Source: Fulvivirga ulvae
Lineage (GTDB): Bacteria; Bacteroidota; Bacteroidia; Cytophagales; Cyclobacteriaceae
Assembly: GCF_021389975.1 (NCBI RefSeq)
Contig: NZ_CP089981.1
Location: 5,047,501 to 5,111,500, forward strand
DNA: 64,000 bases
Reading direction: 5' to 3'
Shown: positions 41,873 to 51,900 of the stretch, piece by piece
Position numbering within the stretch: position 1 is the first letter of the stretch
How the letters are laid out: each line of letters starts with the position of its first letter
Position numbers and translations under genes: made by a program
The notes under the pieces: model-generated
The model's input: only the letters and a program-made list of their open reading frames with translations
Database searches by the model: none
What the model was told of the DNA's origin: nothing

Positions 41873-43015
41873 TCAATAACGTGAATAAAAAGAGTTAACT
41901 GCTGACGTGAGTTGATCGTAAATCGGTTTTGTGAATTCAATGAACAAATCCTGAGGTGGTGGCGGAGGAACTTCTGAGTTATTACAGATCTTTATTTGTT
42001 CATCACTCAATGCGCGCTCATCGCCACTGAATGTGCCCCATTTGGAAAACCAAACAAACTCTCCATTGAATTTTCTATGGGTGAGCACAGCATCTGATTG
42101 TGCATCAAAAACCCGCATACTAACGATACCTTTTGAAATTACCTCTTTTCTCCAGGTTGTCAGTTTTGCAGTTACGGTTCCATAAGCATCAACTTTCTCT
42201 CCTTCGATTACGACGGTGCCTACCTTTACGCTATCTTTGCTATAGGTTTCAATTTCCTTGATTACATGAGTTTCACCCACGGTAAATTCATCAAATTCAA
42301 GTCTCAGGTACTGGTCAACAAAAGGCAGTTGCTCTTTCTCAGCTTCGCGTGGAGTATAGAACCGAACGAACTGGTTGCTTCTGAATTGAGAATGAAGGTA
42401 TTCCTCTATTTTATCCTGAAAAAAGGCCGCGCTGAGCCGGAATCTCGAGTGAACGGGTATTTGCTCCACTACAACCTTCAATGTGGCCATGAAGTGCGCT
42501 TCTTCTATTTTGTTTTGCACATCCTTGTAGCCAGGGACATATTCCTGCACATCGATGAAAAGGAAGTATGCTTTTTTAGCATCTTCGCGCGTTTCACGGT
42601 TTAATGCGATCATAGCGGCTTCATAACTTTCGCTGGCAGCTCTCTCTTTAAGCTCTGGCAGCTTGTCATAATAATTTTTCGGATTGTGGATGACCCTTAA
42701 AGCTCCGGGTGATCTTCTGATCTCCTCATACATGACATTGACTTGCTGATACCTCCTGAGTGCATCACGATATTTAAATGGAGCATTGCTGGCCAGGCTG
42801 TTGGCAGCACTTTGCTCAATGGTCTCAAGTGCAAGTGGATAGCCTCTGCGCAGGGTTTCCCTGGACTTTTTATGATCAGGTTTTTGGCGTAGCCTGTTAA
42901 CCGCTTTTAAAACTGCCTCATAATAGTCTCCCTGCTCAAATGCCTTCTTACCAGAGGTGCAATCTGTAAGTAACAGAGGTGTGAGAAGTAATAACAAAAA
43001 GTAAATTTTTTTCAT
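41873..43015 (-). CDS. Large lipoprotein of unknown function
   Basis: 380 residues from the Met at 43015, selected because KKIYFLLLLLTPLLLTDC is a clear lipoprotein signal; an earlier in-frame Met at 43075 would put a Cys-rich stretch before it. Residues ~25-180 are helical and TPR-like (FEQGDYYEAVLKAVNRLRQKPDHKKSRETL, in pieces). The C-terminal half is beta-rich. Typical of Bacteroidota cell-envelope proteins; I cannot name a family. It stands alone. Confidence 0.75.
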   Translation of the reverse strand: MKKIYFLLLLLTPLLLTDCTSGKKAFEQGDYYEAVLKAVNRLRQKPDHKKSRETLRRGYPLALETIEQSAANSLASNAPFKYRDALRRYQQVNVMYEEIRRSPGALRVIHNPKNYYDKLPELKERAASESYEAAMIALNRETREDAKKAYFLFIDVQEYVPGYKDVQNKIEEAHFMATLKVVVEQIPVHSRFRLSAAFFQDKIEEYLHSQFRSNQFVRFYTPREAEKEQLPFVDQYLRLEFDEFTVGETHVIKEIETYSKDSVKVGTVVIEGEKVDAYGTVTAKLTTWRKEVISKGIVSMRVFDAQSDAVLTHRKFNGEFVWFSKWGTFSGDERALSDEQIKICNNSEVPPPPPQDLFIEFTKPIYDQLTSAVNSFYSRY

Positions 43016-43188
43016 ATGCAAGTAAGTTTCCAGCCGGCATATAAAGGTAGCTTTAAATGTAGTGCACGGAAGCAAGACGGCTTTAAAACTACTTATATGC
43101 TAAGACTTTTAAATGCTACAATTAACATAATTGATGCCAATTTATAAAGCCTTAGCAGAATTTACCTTCACACATACTGCGATTTTAA

Positions 43189-44718
43189 TCAGGCTGCATT
43201 TTCTTTCATAAGCACTTCGTCCTTGTCATTAACACCGAGACAAAGCAGGCCCGCCAGTATCATAGAAGCACCACCTATGATCAAAGCATAGATAAATTCA
43301 CTATTGAAGAAGGTTGAGATCAGAAATCCCAAAACGCTTGCCGCTACAATCTGGGGGATGACGATAAAGAAATTGAAGATGCCCATATAGTATCCCATCT
43401 TCTTAGCAGGCAATGCAGAGGAAAGCATGGCGTAAGGTACAGAAAGTATGCTTGCCCAAGCTATACCAACACCTACCATGGATAGGATCAACCAGTCCGG
43501 GTCATTTATAAAATAAAAGGAAATAAGTCCAAGTCCTCCGCATGTTAAGGCTAGCAGATGGGTGATTCGACGGCTGGTTAGCTTTGCTAAATAGGGAAGT
43601 AGCAAGGCTGCGATAGCTGCTACACCATTGTATCCGCTAAAAAGAAGGGATACCCAGTCTGCACCCTCGTTATAAGCGAGGCTTGTTGTGTCGGTGGAGA
43701 GGTATATATGGCTTGTAACAGCCGATGTAGTATAGATCCACATGGCGAACAGGGCAAACCATGAAAAGAATTGAACAAAAGCCAACTGGATCATGGTTTT
43801 AGGCATATTTTGAAAGTCACGGACTATTTGAACAAAGCCATTGCGGTATAAGTTTTTTCTCATAAATAAAGCTGCAACAAAGTAAGATAAACCAAATACA
43901 GATACCACTCCGCATAATACATATAGCTGAGGATCCAATTGCTGAGAATAAAACCATACTGTTAACAAAACAGCTATGCCTAAAAGGGCCAGGCCGATTT
44001 TCAGGTATACACTTGGAGCATATCTGATTTGTATCGGCTCTTCTTTTTTCTCCGGGTTAAGATCTTCTTTATCAGGAGGGTACTCCTTGGTTGAGAACAC
44101 AGTCCACATTACAGCTGCAAAAAAGGCAACGGCTCCTACATAAAATGACCATTTAACAGACTCCGGGATTTCTCCGGCAGTGGCAGTATTTGATAAACCG
44201 ACCCAATTTGTAAACATCCATGGGAGAGCGGAAGCTACTACTGCACCGATACCAATGAAGAAGCTTTGCATGGCAAATCCGGTAGTTCGCTGAGAAGGAG
44301 GGAGCATATCGCCAACAAAAGCTCTGAATGGCTCCATACTTATGTTTATAGAGGCATCCATGATCCAAAGCATACCAATCGCTATCCATAAAGAGGGCGA
44401 GTTGGGCATAATGATCAATGCTATTGATGCCAGAATGGCACCTATGGCAAAAAAGGGTCTTCGGCGTCCCCATTTCGGATGCCAGGTTTTATCACTGTAA
44501 TATCCGATAATCGGTTGCACCAGCAGGCCGGTAACAGGGGCTGCCAACCAGTAGAATGCAAGATTTTTGGTGTCTCCGCCTAATGTTTCAAAGATACGGC
44601 TGGTATTGGCATTTTGCAGGGCAAAACCAAACTGGATGCCTAAAAAGCCGAAGCTCATGTTCCAGATCTGCCAAAAGCTTAATTTTGGTTTTTCAGATGT
44701 AAGGGATACCTTCTCCAT
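43189..44718 (-). CDS. MFS sugar transporter, SLC45/SUT-like
   Basis: 509 residues with 12 predicted membrane helices. Signs of the SLC45-like group: PIIGYYSDKTWHPKWGRRRPF in the loop after TM2, FRAFVGDMLPPSQRTTGFAMQ, and the IGVGIAWASILSVPYAMLSS-like region VGVGIAWASILSVPYAML. These proteins move disaccharides with protons. It is the last gene of a cluster with GH13 and GH31 enzymes, so it likely imports maltose or malto-oligosaccharides released from alpha-glucans. Confidence 0.88.
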   Translation of the reverse strand: MEKVSLTSEKPKLSFWQIWNMSFGFLGIQFGFALQNANTSRIFETLGGDTKNLAFYWLAAPVTGLLVQPIIGYYSDKTWHPKWGRRRPFFAIGAILASIALIIMPNSPSLWIAIGMLWIMDASINISMEPFRAFVGDMLPPSQRTTGFAMQSFFIGIGAVVASALPWMFTNWVGLSNTATAGEIPESVKWSFYVGAVAFFAAVMWTVFSTKEYPPDKEDLNPEKKEEPIQIRYAPSVYLKIGLALLGIAVLLTVWFYSQQLDPQLYVLCGVVSVFGLSYFVAALFMRKNLYRNGFVQIVRDFQNMPKTMIQLAFVQFFSWFALFAMWIYTTSAVTSHIYLSTDTTSLAYNEGADWVSLLFSGYNGVAAIAALLLPYLAKLTSRRITHLLALTCGGLGLISFYFINDPDWLILSMVGVGIAWASILSVPYAMLSSALPAKKMGYYMGIFNFFIVIPQIVAASVLGFLISTFFNSEFIYALIIGGASMILAGLLCLGVNDKDEVLMKENAA

Positions 44719-44749
44719 TTTTCAGTTTTATAGGTAGGTTGAAACAAAA

Positions 44750-44780
44750 ACTGCCTCTCTAGTTGATCAGTAAAGGCAGT
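44750..44780 (-). terminator. Hairpin between the GH13 and transporter genes
   Basis: ACTGCCT (44750-44756) pairs with AGGCAGT (44774-44780). On the minus strand it is followed by TTTTTG, fitting an intrinsic terminator or attenuator between the amylase gene and the transporter gene, which could lower transporter expression relative to the enzymes. Confidence 0.55.
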
Positions 44781-44789
44781 CGTTATTTA

Positions 44790-46154
44790 CTATTTAATAA
44801 TTACTATGTACTCGTAAGGTTTTAAAGTTTTAAGGGCAGATAGGTCTACCTGCTCTCCGGTCATATAGTTTTGGTGTGAGCCGGATAGTTCAGCGTTCTG
44901 CGCAACTTCCTGCTGCTGATTGCTGAGGTTGAGAATAACCAGCACTTCGTTCCCATCCTTTTTTCTGCTATATGCCAGTACGTTTTTGTTGTCAACATCT
45001 ATTTTTACAGGTACTCCACCATATTGGCCGCTCCATAAAGCCGTATTGTTCTTTCTCAGACTTATGAGTTTTTTGTAGAAGTCGGTCAGCCCCTTTTTAT
45101 CCTGCCAGTTGATGCTGTCTTTTTCAAAGAAGGCAAGTCTTTTATCAAGCCCTACTTCCTGGCCACTGTAGATCATAGGTATGCCGTAAATGGTAAATGT
45201 AAAGACCGCAAAGGCTTTGTGACCTTCTCCATATCGCTCAAATACGGTACCGGCCCAGGCGTTTTCATCGTGGTTGGTAATCATCAGCAGCCTGAAAGGG
45301 CTATGTCCGTAATGGGCAAGGTCCTTTTCAATATACTCGTACAGATCGTCTCCTGAGTGCTCTCCTTTAGCGACATCTTCGGTTGCGTGCAGTATACTCC
45401 AGTTGTAAGTGGCATCCAGTTCGAGGTGCATTCTGGGCTCATCCCATTCGGCAAGCCAAAACAGGTCTTTCAGGGGATCAAGGGCCGCAGTGGCTTCTTC
45501 CCAGAAGTAGAGCGGGATCTCATGGCCGGCATGGTCGCACCTGAAGCCGTCAATATCCGTTTCATCAATCCAGAATCTCATGGCATCGATCATTTTCTTT
45601 CTGGTTTCAGGCTTTGTGTGATCCAGCAGGGCAATGTCTGTCCAGTCTGCCTCATAAGTAATATTTCCCAAACTGTCTTTGGCGTAATATTCCGGATGTT
45701 CCGTAATCCACGGGTGATCCCATGCGGTATGGTTGGGCACCCAGTCGAGTATAACATACATACCCAACTCATGCGCTTTGTTTACTGTGGCTTTGAAGTC
45801 TTCCAGCGTGCCAAACTCAGGATTGACAGCCTCATAATCCTTGATCGAATAATAACTGCCGAGTGTTCCCTTTCTGTTTTTCTCTCCGATCGGCTGTATG
45901 GGCATAAACCATAATATCTCTGTGCCGAGCTCTTTTATTCTTGGCAGATGCTCATCAAAGGCTTTGAAAGTGCCTTCAGGTGTAAACTGGCGAATGTTGA
46001 CTTCATAGATGGTCATATTGCCGGCCAGTTGCGGAAATGTGGCTTCTTTCGGCTCTTCGGTCCTTTTTGTCTCCTTATTGCTCTTTTCGGCAGGGGTACA
46101 GGCGCAAATGCCTGCCAGCACAAGCGTTAAAAAGTGTAAGCTATATTTCTTCAT
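44790..46154 (-). CDS. GH13 alpha-amylase-family lipoprotein
   Basis: 454 residues from the Met at 46154, which begins a lipoprotein signal (LHFLTLVLAGICAC). The (beta/alpha)8 catalytic domain is plain: YVILDWVPNHTAW (region I), GFRCDHAGHEIP (region II, nucleophile Asp), FWLAEWDEP (region III, acid Glu), MITNHDENAW (region IV, Asp). A C-terminal beta-sandwich ends the protein. It should cleave alpha-glucosidic links at the cell surface or in the periplasm, upstream of the GH31 enzyme and transporter. Confidence 0.93.
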   Translation of the reverse strand: MKKYSLHFLTLVLAGICACTPAEKSNKETKRTEEPKEATFPQLAGNMTIYEVNIRQFTPEGTFKAFDEHLPRIKELGTEILWFMPIQPIGEKNRKGTLGSYYSIKDYEAVNPEFGTLEDFKATVNKAHELGMYVILDWVPNHTAWDHPWITEHPEYYAKDSLGNITYEADWTDIALLDHTKPETRKKMIDAMRFWIDETDIDGFRCDHAGHEIPLYFWEEATAALDPLKDLFWLAEWDEPRMHLELDATYNWSILHATEDVAKGEHSGDDLYEYIEKDLAHYGHSPFRLLMITNHDENAWAGTVFERYGEGHKAFAVFTFTIYGIPMIYSGQEVGLDKRLAFFEKDSINWQDKKGLTDFYKKLISLRKNNTALWSGQYGGVPVKIDVDNKNVLAYSRKKDGNEVLVILNLSNQQQEVAQNAELSGSHQNYMTGEQVDLSALKTLKPYEYIVIIK

Positions 46155-46199
46155 AATGGGATTGAGTGGGTTAATGTAGTAATATTTCAAATCAGTCCT

Positions 46200-48620
46200 T
46201 TACCATCTGACCTCTATTTCTTCATTGATGTTGTCAAAAGACACCATCCGGAGGTCTTTTACTACCAGCCTCGTGTTAGGCTCCGTGTAAATAGGATCAA
46301 AGTTTGAAATCGGTAGTATGAACTGATAATCGTGTGTCTCAGGCGTGGCAGCCGCGTTATTTACTGTTGCTGAATCAGGGCTGAAACCATGGAAACATAT
46401 TTTTATATGCTTATATCGGGAACTGAAAGCACCTTCCGCTTTGGATATTTTTATGGATGAACTTTCAGGGTTGTATTGTATGGTACGTTTGTGGTAGTTG
46501 CCCTGCTGGTATTCATAAGAGTCACCATCATCTTCATAGTAGGTGAATGATGATATTTCTTTGCCTGCATAAAGGTGAAGTTCCAGGGTATCTCCAAGAT
46601 CCGTGGTATTGAATCCGGCCTTCGGACTTACAGGAATTATGGATGATGCTTTTACAAATAAAGGTAACCTTTCAATAGGGCATTCGGCTACAATTTCCTG
46701 TTTACCATGATAATGTCTGTCAGTGAAGAATTCGTACCATTCACCCTCAGGCAAGTAAACCTTTGTCAGGTCTTTGGTGCTTTCTACAGGCCCCACAAGT
46801 ATGTTTTTTCCAAACATATATTGGTTGTGATAAAGCTTATCGAAGATCTTGCTATCATGGCTATAATCAATGGCAAGGCTTCTGGCTATCGGTGTGCCGG
46901 TTTGGGCAGATTCGTAGAATGCGCTGTAAATATATGGCATTAATTTGTAGCGCAATCTGATATAATTCCTCGATATCTCCTCGACCTCTTCTCCGTATGC
47001 CCAGGGTTCGGAGTCGCGGCTGTTAATCATGCTATGGCCTCTGAAGAAAGGGGAGAAGGCACCTAGTTGTACCCATCGTGCGAATAAGTGTTCGCTGGAA
47101 TTTCCTACAAATCCCCCTACATCATAACCAGCAAATGGAATACCCGTGAGCCCCATACTGTTTACCAGCCTTACACCTACAAGCATATGCTCATCGTTGG
47201 CTACATTGTCGCCGGTCCATACTGCCGAATAGCGTTGTACACCAGAGAAACCTGCACGAGTGAGATTAAAGGGCCTTTTGCCATTAAGGTGATGTTTTGC
47301 TCCCTCAAATGTGCTTTTGGCCATCTGCATACCGTATATATTGCGGCCTTTACGTGTTGTTCCTTTGCTGCCTTCCAGGTCAAACTCTATGAGCTCTGGC
47401 ATCATCTGCCCCCACGTGGCTATTTCGTTCATATCATTCCAGAAGCCATGAACGCCCATCTCTACGTATCCCTTTAATTTATCTTTCCACCAATCCCTGG
47501 TTTTAGGATTTGTAAAGTCAGGGAAGTGGCACCAGCCTGGCCAAACGGCTCCGGAATAATAGCTGCCATCAGGATATTTGAGAAAAACATCTTTTTTCTT
47601 ACCATCCTCATAGGCTTCGTAACCATCCTCGATCTTTATACCAGGATCACACATGACAACAACATGAAAGCCTAACTCCCGGAGCTGTGAGATCATTTTT
47701 TCAGGGTCAGAAAATTTCACCTTGTCCCAGGTGAAAATCTTGTAGCTTTCCATATAATGGATGTCAAATACTATTACATCCGCCGGAATATCCTTGTCTC
47801 TGAAGGTTTGGGCTACAGTTAAGGCTTCTTTATCAGGATAGTAACTGTACCGGCACTGCTGATACCCGATACTCCACATTGGTGGCATAGACATGCGGCC
47901 TGTAAGGTATGTATATGATTGTATGATCTCGTCAACTGAATCGTGATGGATGAAATAATAATTCATATCACCACTGTCGGCAGAGAAGCTGGAGAATCTG
48001 TTGTTGGACGCTGCGAAATTGAAATGCGATTTGTGAGAATTATCCAGAAAAATACCGTAAGAGAGTTGATTGTGCAGACCAATATAAAAAGGAGTGGAGC
48101 AATACAAAGGGTCACTCTCGGGGCCATATGCAAAGCTATCAGTATTCCAATGCTGGTAGCCATGACCCTTTCGATCCAATGGTCCGGTTTTTTCTCCAAG
48201 ACCAATAAAGCGTTCACCCTCCTGCAACTTTTTATATGTAGTCACCTGCTCACCGATCCATGAAGTACCGAAACTATCGTCTTCATTAATGGCATTACCT
48301 TGTTTGTCAAAGAAAGAAAATCGCAGTGGACGCTTTTCAATTTTAAGATCGATGGCGCTGGTGCTGAGTATCAACAGGTCATCTGAATCTTCCAGGTTGA
48401 AATCATTAAATTCCGGTTTGGCAATAACGGCATAAGAATGCTCATCGTATTGCTCATTGGCCGTAATATGAATACGAATTATATTTGACGAGTATACCAG
48501 GACCCTGAACTGATAGCTGCCCGTTTTTCCTTCCAGACCATTATGCTTTTCCTCAAACTGAAGAAGGTTATCCACGCTGGTACTTAAGTTCGTTTTTGAT
48601 GATGATTGAGATACTATCAT
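46200..48620 (-). CDS. GH31 alpha-glucosidase
   Basis: 806 residues without an obvious signal peptide, so probably cytoplasmic. The N-terminal beta domain precedes a catalytic barrel with YQQCRYSYYPDKE, DIHYME, GFWNDMNEIATWG (nucleophile Asp in WNDMNE), FNLTRAGFSGVQRYSAVWTGDN (acid/base Asp in GDN) and FFRGHSM. The C-terminal beta domains follow. It releases glucose from alpha-1,4 or alpha-1,6 oligosaccharides. First gene of the glucan cluster; 45 bases separate it from the GH13 start. Confidence 0.94.
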   Translation of the reverse strand: MIVSQSSSKTNLSTSVDNLLQFEEKHNGLEGKTGSYQFRVLVYSSNIIRIHITANEQYDEHSYAVIAKPEFNDFNLEDSDDLLILSTSAIDLKIEKRPLRFSFFDKQGNAINEDDSFGTSWIGEQVTTYKKLQEGERFIGLGEKTGPLDRKGHGYQHWNTDSFAYGPESDPLYCSTPFYIGLHNQLSYGIFLDNSHKSHFNFAASNNRFSSFSADSGDMNYYFIHHDSVDEIIQSYTYLTGRMSMPPMWSIGYQQCRYSYYPDKEALTVAQTFRDKDIPADVIVFDIHYMESYKIFTWDKVKFSDPEKMISQLRELGFHVVVMCDPGIKIEDGYEAYEDGKKKDVFLKYPDGSYYSGAVWPGWCHFPDFTNPKTRDWWKDKLKGYVEMGVHGFWNDMNEIATWGQMMPELIEFDLEGSKGTTRKGRNIYGMQMAKSTFEGAKHHLNGKRPFNLTRAGFSGVQRYSAVWTGDNVANDEHMLVGVRLVNSMGLTGIPFAGYDVGGFVGNSSEHLFARWVQLGAFSPFFRGHSMINSRDSEPWAYGEEVEEISRNYIRLRYKLMPYIYSAFYESAQTGTPIARSLAIDYSHDSKIFDKLYHNQYMFGKNILVGPVESTKDLTKVYLPEGEWYEFFTDRHYHGKQEIVAECPIERLPLFVKASSIIPVSPKAGFNTTDLGDTLELHLYAGKEISSFTYYEDDGDSYEYQQGNYHKRTIQYNPESSSIKISKAEGAFSSRYKHIKICFHGFSPDSATVNNAAATPETHDYQFILPISNFDPIYTEPNTRLVVKDLRMVSFDNINEEIEVRW

Positions 48621-48735
48621 TTATCTAAAGTTAGTTAAAAAATGCCCGAAATCCGGCTTTTTTCTTACTGCAATTCGAACGAAAGTAAAGACATTATTCC
48701 TTACAAATCGACCGTTTAGGGCAAAAAAATCCCGA

Positions 48736-48755
48736 AATCGTTTGCGTTGACGATT
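48736..48755. promoter_or_regulatory. Candidate operator upstream of the GH31 gene
   Basis: AATCGT (48736-48741) and ACGATT (48750-48755) form an inverted repeat with 8 bases between, TTGCGTTG, in the leader region of the glucan cluster. A minus-strand TACTTTTG at 48789-48796 resembles a -7 element just upstream, so a bound repressor would block transcription. The rest of 48621-48995 shows only a short inverted repeat GATACTT/AAGTATC (48827-48846) and no gene. No LacI-type regulator lies in the window. Confidence 0.35.
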
Positions 48756-48995
48756 GTATGGAAAACTTTTAAATACAACCGCCTGTCGCAAAAGTAGTTT
48801 TGTTGGCAATTCCTTTCTTAACAAGAGATACTTATGAAAAAGTATCGCCTTCTTTTAATGCATGTTTTTAAATTTAATGTTTCATTTTAAACTGTTCGAA
48901 ATCGTAATATACTGGCATTAACCATGCCCGGGCAGGAATGGTCTTATTGCCAGGAAAGAGTATAAAATCATTCAGTTGCTTTTTTAGGGTTATTT

Positions 48996-51900
48996 TTAGT
49001 TATCAACAGGCAGCCTAACATAGAATTTACTGCCTTTGACATCATGGTCAGTTACACCAATTTTCCCGTTGTGCTGGTTGATGATCTGCTTTGAAATGTA
49101 CAGCCCTATACCAAGCCCGGAAGTAAAGTCATGGTTCTTTTTTAAGCGGTAGAAACGCTCAAATATTTTTTCTCTGTACTGAGGTTTTATTCCCGGGCCA
49201 TAATCAACCACCTCCAACACTACATGGCCATCTTCCCTGAAGTTATTGATTAATACCTTGTCTGCATTGTTAGAGTACTTTATGGCGTTGCTGATAAGGT
49301 TGACCATAACCTGCTCAAGCCGGTTGGCGTCCCCTTTGATTTTAGTCCCTGATTTACCTTTGAGAATTATTTTGTGATTATTGCTCAGTGGCCGGGCATC
49401 ATCTACAGCCTGCTCTACCAGTTTATCGAAGTCAAACTCTGTAATATTGAATTTCATCTTCCCTGTCTGTATACGCGTGACATCCAGCAGGTCGGAGACC
49501 AGTGAGTTGATTTTGTTTAGCCCGGTGGAGGCTTTTTGGGCGTATAGACGCGCTGTGTCTGCATCTTCTTTTTTTAGTACTTCCTCCAGTAATTCAAGGT
49601 ATGCTTTTACTGTGGTCAGAGGTGTTTTTAACTCATGGCTGGCAATACTCATGAATTCATCTTTCTTTTCCTCAATTGTCTTTTGCTCGTGAATGTCGGT
49701 AGCTGTACATATCCAGACCACTAATTCTTCTTCATCTTTGTTGAAAAGTGGGGTATTCCTGATCAGGTGCCACCTGTACTTCCCGTTTTTATCCTTGAGG
49801 CGGTATTGTCTTTTAAACCCTTCTTTCGTTTGCCGGGCTTCCCTCGTCAGCGTGGGAGAATGTTGTGCATCCTCTTCATGAATATACTCAGTCAGCTTCA
49901 GGTCTGCCGGAGGCCCATCAAAACCAAAATAGTTTCTCATGGTTTGGTTGATGTATGAGATATCTCCCTCAGGGTCAATAGTCCAGATCTTTTGAGCCAT
50001 GGATTCTGCCAGTGTACCGAAGAACTTTGCACTGTTTTCTGCTTTTTTGCGGTTACTGACATGCTCTGTTACATCCACGGCATAAATTATAATATCAGGC
50101 TTGTCATGGTCTGAGTACCTTAGCGGAGCATAGGTGAAATTAAAATACCTTGTTTCCTCACCATTTCCATTGTAATCCATAGTAATGGTGGCCTCATTTT
50201 GATGATGTGCTTTCCCACTTTTACGCACATTGTTCAGCATGTCAATAAACCCGTGTGCCGCAAGCTCTGGCATAACACTCATTACGGAGTGACCTTCAAG
50301 CTCACGGTTTGGAAAAAGGGCTTTATAAGCCGGATTTGCAAACTCAAAAATAAAGTCTTCCCCTTTAAGTACTGCAATATGATCCGGAGATGTTACTGAA
50401 AGCTTTTCCCACATTTGCTTTTGCCTGGTAAGCTTCTGTGAAGCGATTCTGAGGTCTACATAGGCATTCTCCAGTTCTTCATTAGTAGCCTGCAGTTCTT
50501 CGTTGGAGGTTTCCAGCTCTTCGTTGGAGGCCTGTAGCTCTTCATTGGATGATTGCAACTCTTCGTTAAGTGCCTGTAGCTCTTCATTAGTGGTTTCAAG
50601 CTCCTGAACCAATGTATTCATATGTTGCTTGTTGCTGATCAGTTCATATTGCAGTTCCTGATTACGCTGAGATTCCAGCAATGCTTCACCACCCTCTTCC
50701 ACATTAATAAAGAAAGGCTCTACCCCATCAAACGATTCAAAGATCACCATAAAGTATGGGTGCCCGGGCTTGGTATATATCAATGGTTTCACGATAAGTC
50801 TTACCAGGTGGCTTTCTTCCTTATCATGAAATCTTCTGGGGCCACCTTTTTCGATTTTCATGGATTTCATGGACTGCATGGTCAGAGCTCGTGCTTCTAT
50901 CTGGAGTTCCTCTGAGATCAGCCTCAGCAAGTTCATGTTGGCCAGCCCAGGTTTGATCTTCAAAATGCTGTTGGTATCACCGGATATTTCCAGAATATCC
51001 ATATTCTCATCAATTATTACATATGGGTGTTCATAGGTGTTATAAACCGTTTCCTTGACCATTTCATGAAGAGAAAGTGATTCATTTTTCAGGTTGAGCT
51101 TAGGGGAAACCTTCTTATCTACTACCAGGGGTTTGGTAGAGGGCAGTCGCAACGGTTTCAAGGAGCTTCGCTCTTTGCGCGAAAATATCCTGTATTTTGC
51201 ATTAAGTGTACTGAACAGGTTTTTATAATTACCAACCGACTCTGACTTTCCCAGAAATAAAATTCCTCCAGGGAGCAGTGAATATTGAAAAATAGGGAAA
51301 ATATGATTTTGAAGTCGCTGATTAAAGTATATAAACAAATTGCGACAGCTGATCAGGTCTAACCTGAGAAAGGGAGGATTAGAAGTAAGATCATGCTTGG
51401 TATACAGGATAATCTGTTTGATGTCCCGGCAAACTTCGTATTCCTCTTCATTGTATTTCTCAAAATATTTATCAATCAAATTGGCAGGGATTACTTCCAC
51501 CTTATCTTTCTTATAAATACCTATCCGTGCAGTTTTTAAAGCTTTTGTGTTAATGTCGGTGGCGAAAATTTGCGGCTTGATGTCATACCTGCCTGTCTTG
51601 ATCAGCAGTTCATTAATCAATATCGCTATGCTTACACTTTCTTCTCCTGTGGCGCAGCCGGGTATCCACACCCTGAGTCTGGAGCCTTTGCTCTTTTGCT
51701 TGATAAGATCTTCTATTTCTATTTTCAGAGCTTTAAATGCTTCATTATCTCTGAAAAAAGAAGTCACACCAATAAGCAGATATTTAAAGAACTCATCAAG
51801 TTCGTCCTCATTGTTTCTTATATATTTGAGGTATGCCTCTACCGTATTAAATTTTTTATCATGCAGCCTCTTTTCCAGCCTTCGGATAATGGTTGACTCC

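Noticed and set aside
48621..48824. Minus-strand 67-codon frame before the GH31 gene
   Set aside because: Composition is not protein-like and it covers the likely promoter and operator.
50430..50620. Short tandem DNA repeat
   Set aside because: It encodes the regular NEELQ coiled coil known in CheB-CheR-PAS fusions, not a separate repeat element.
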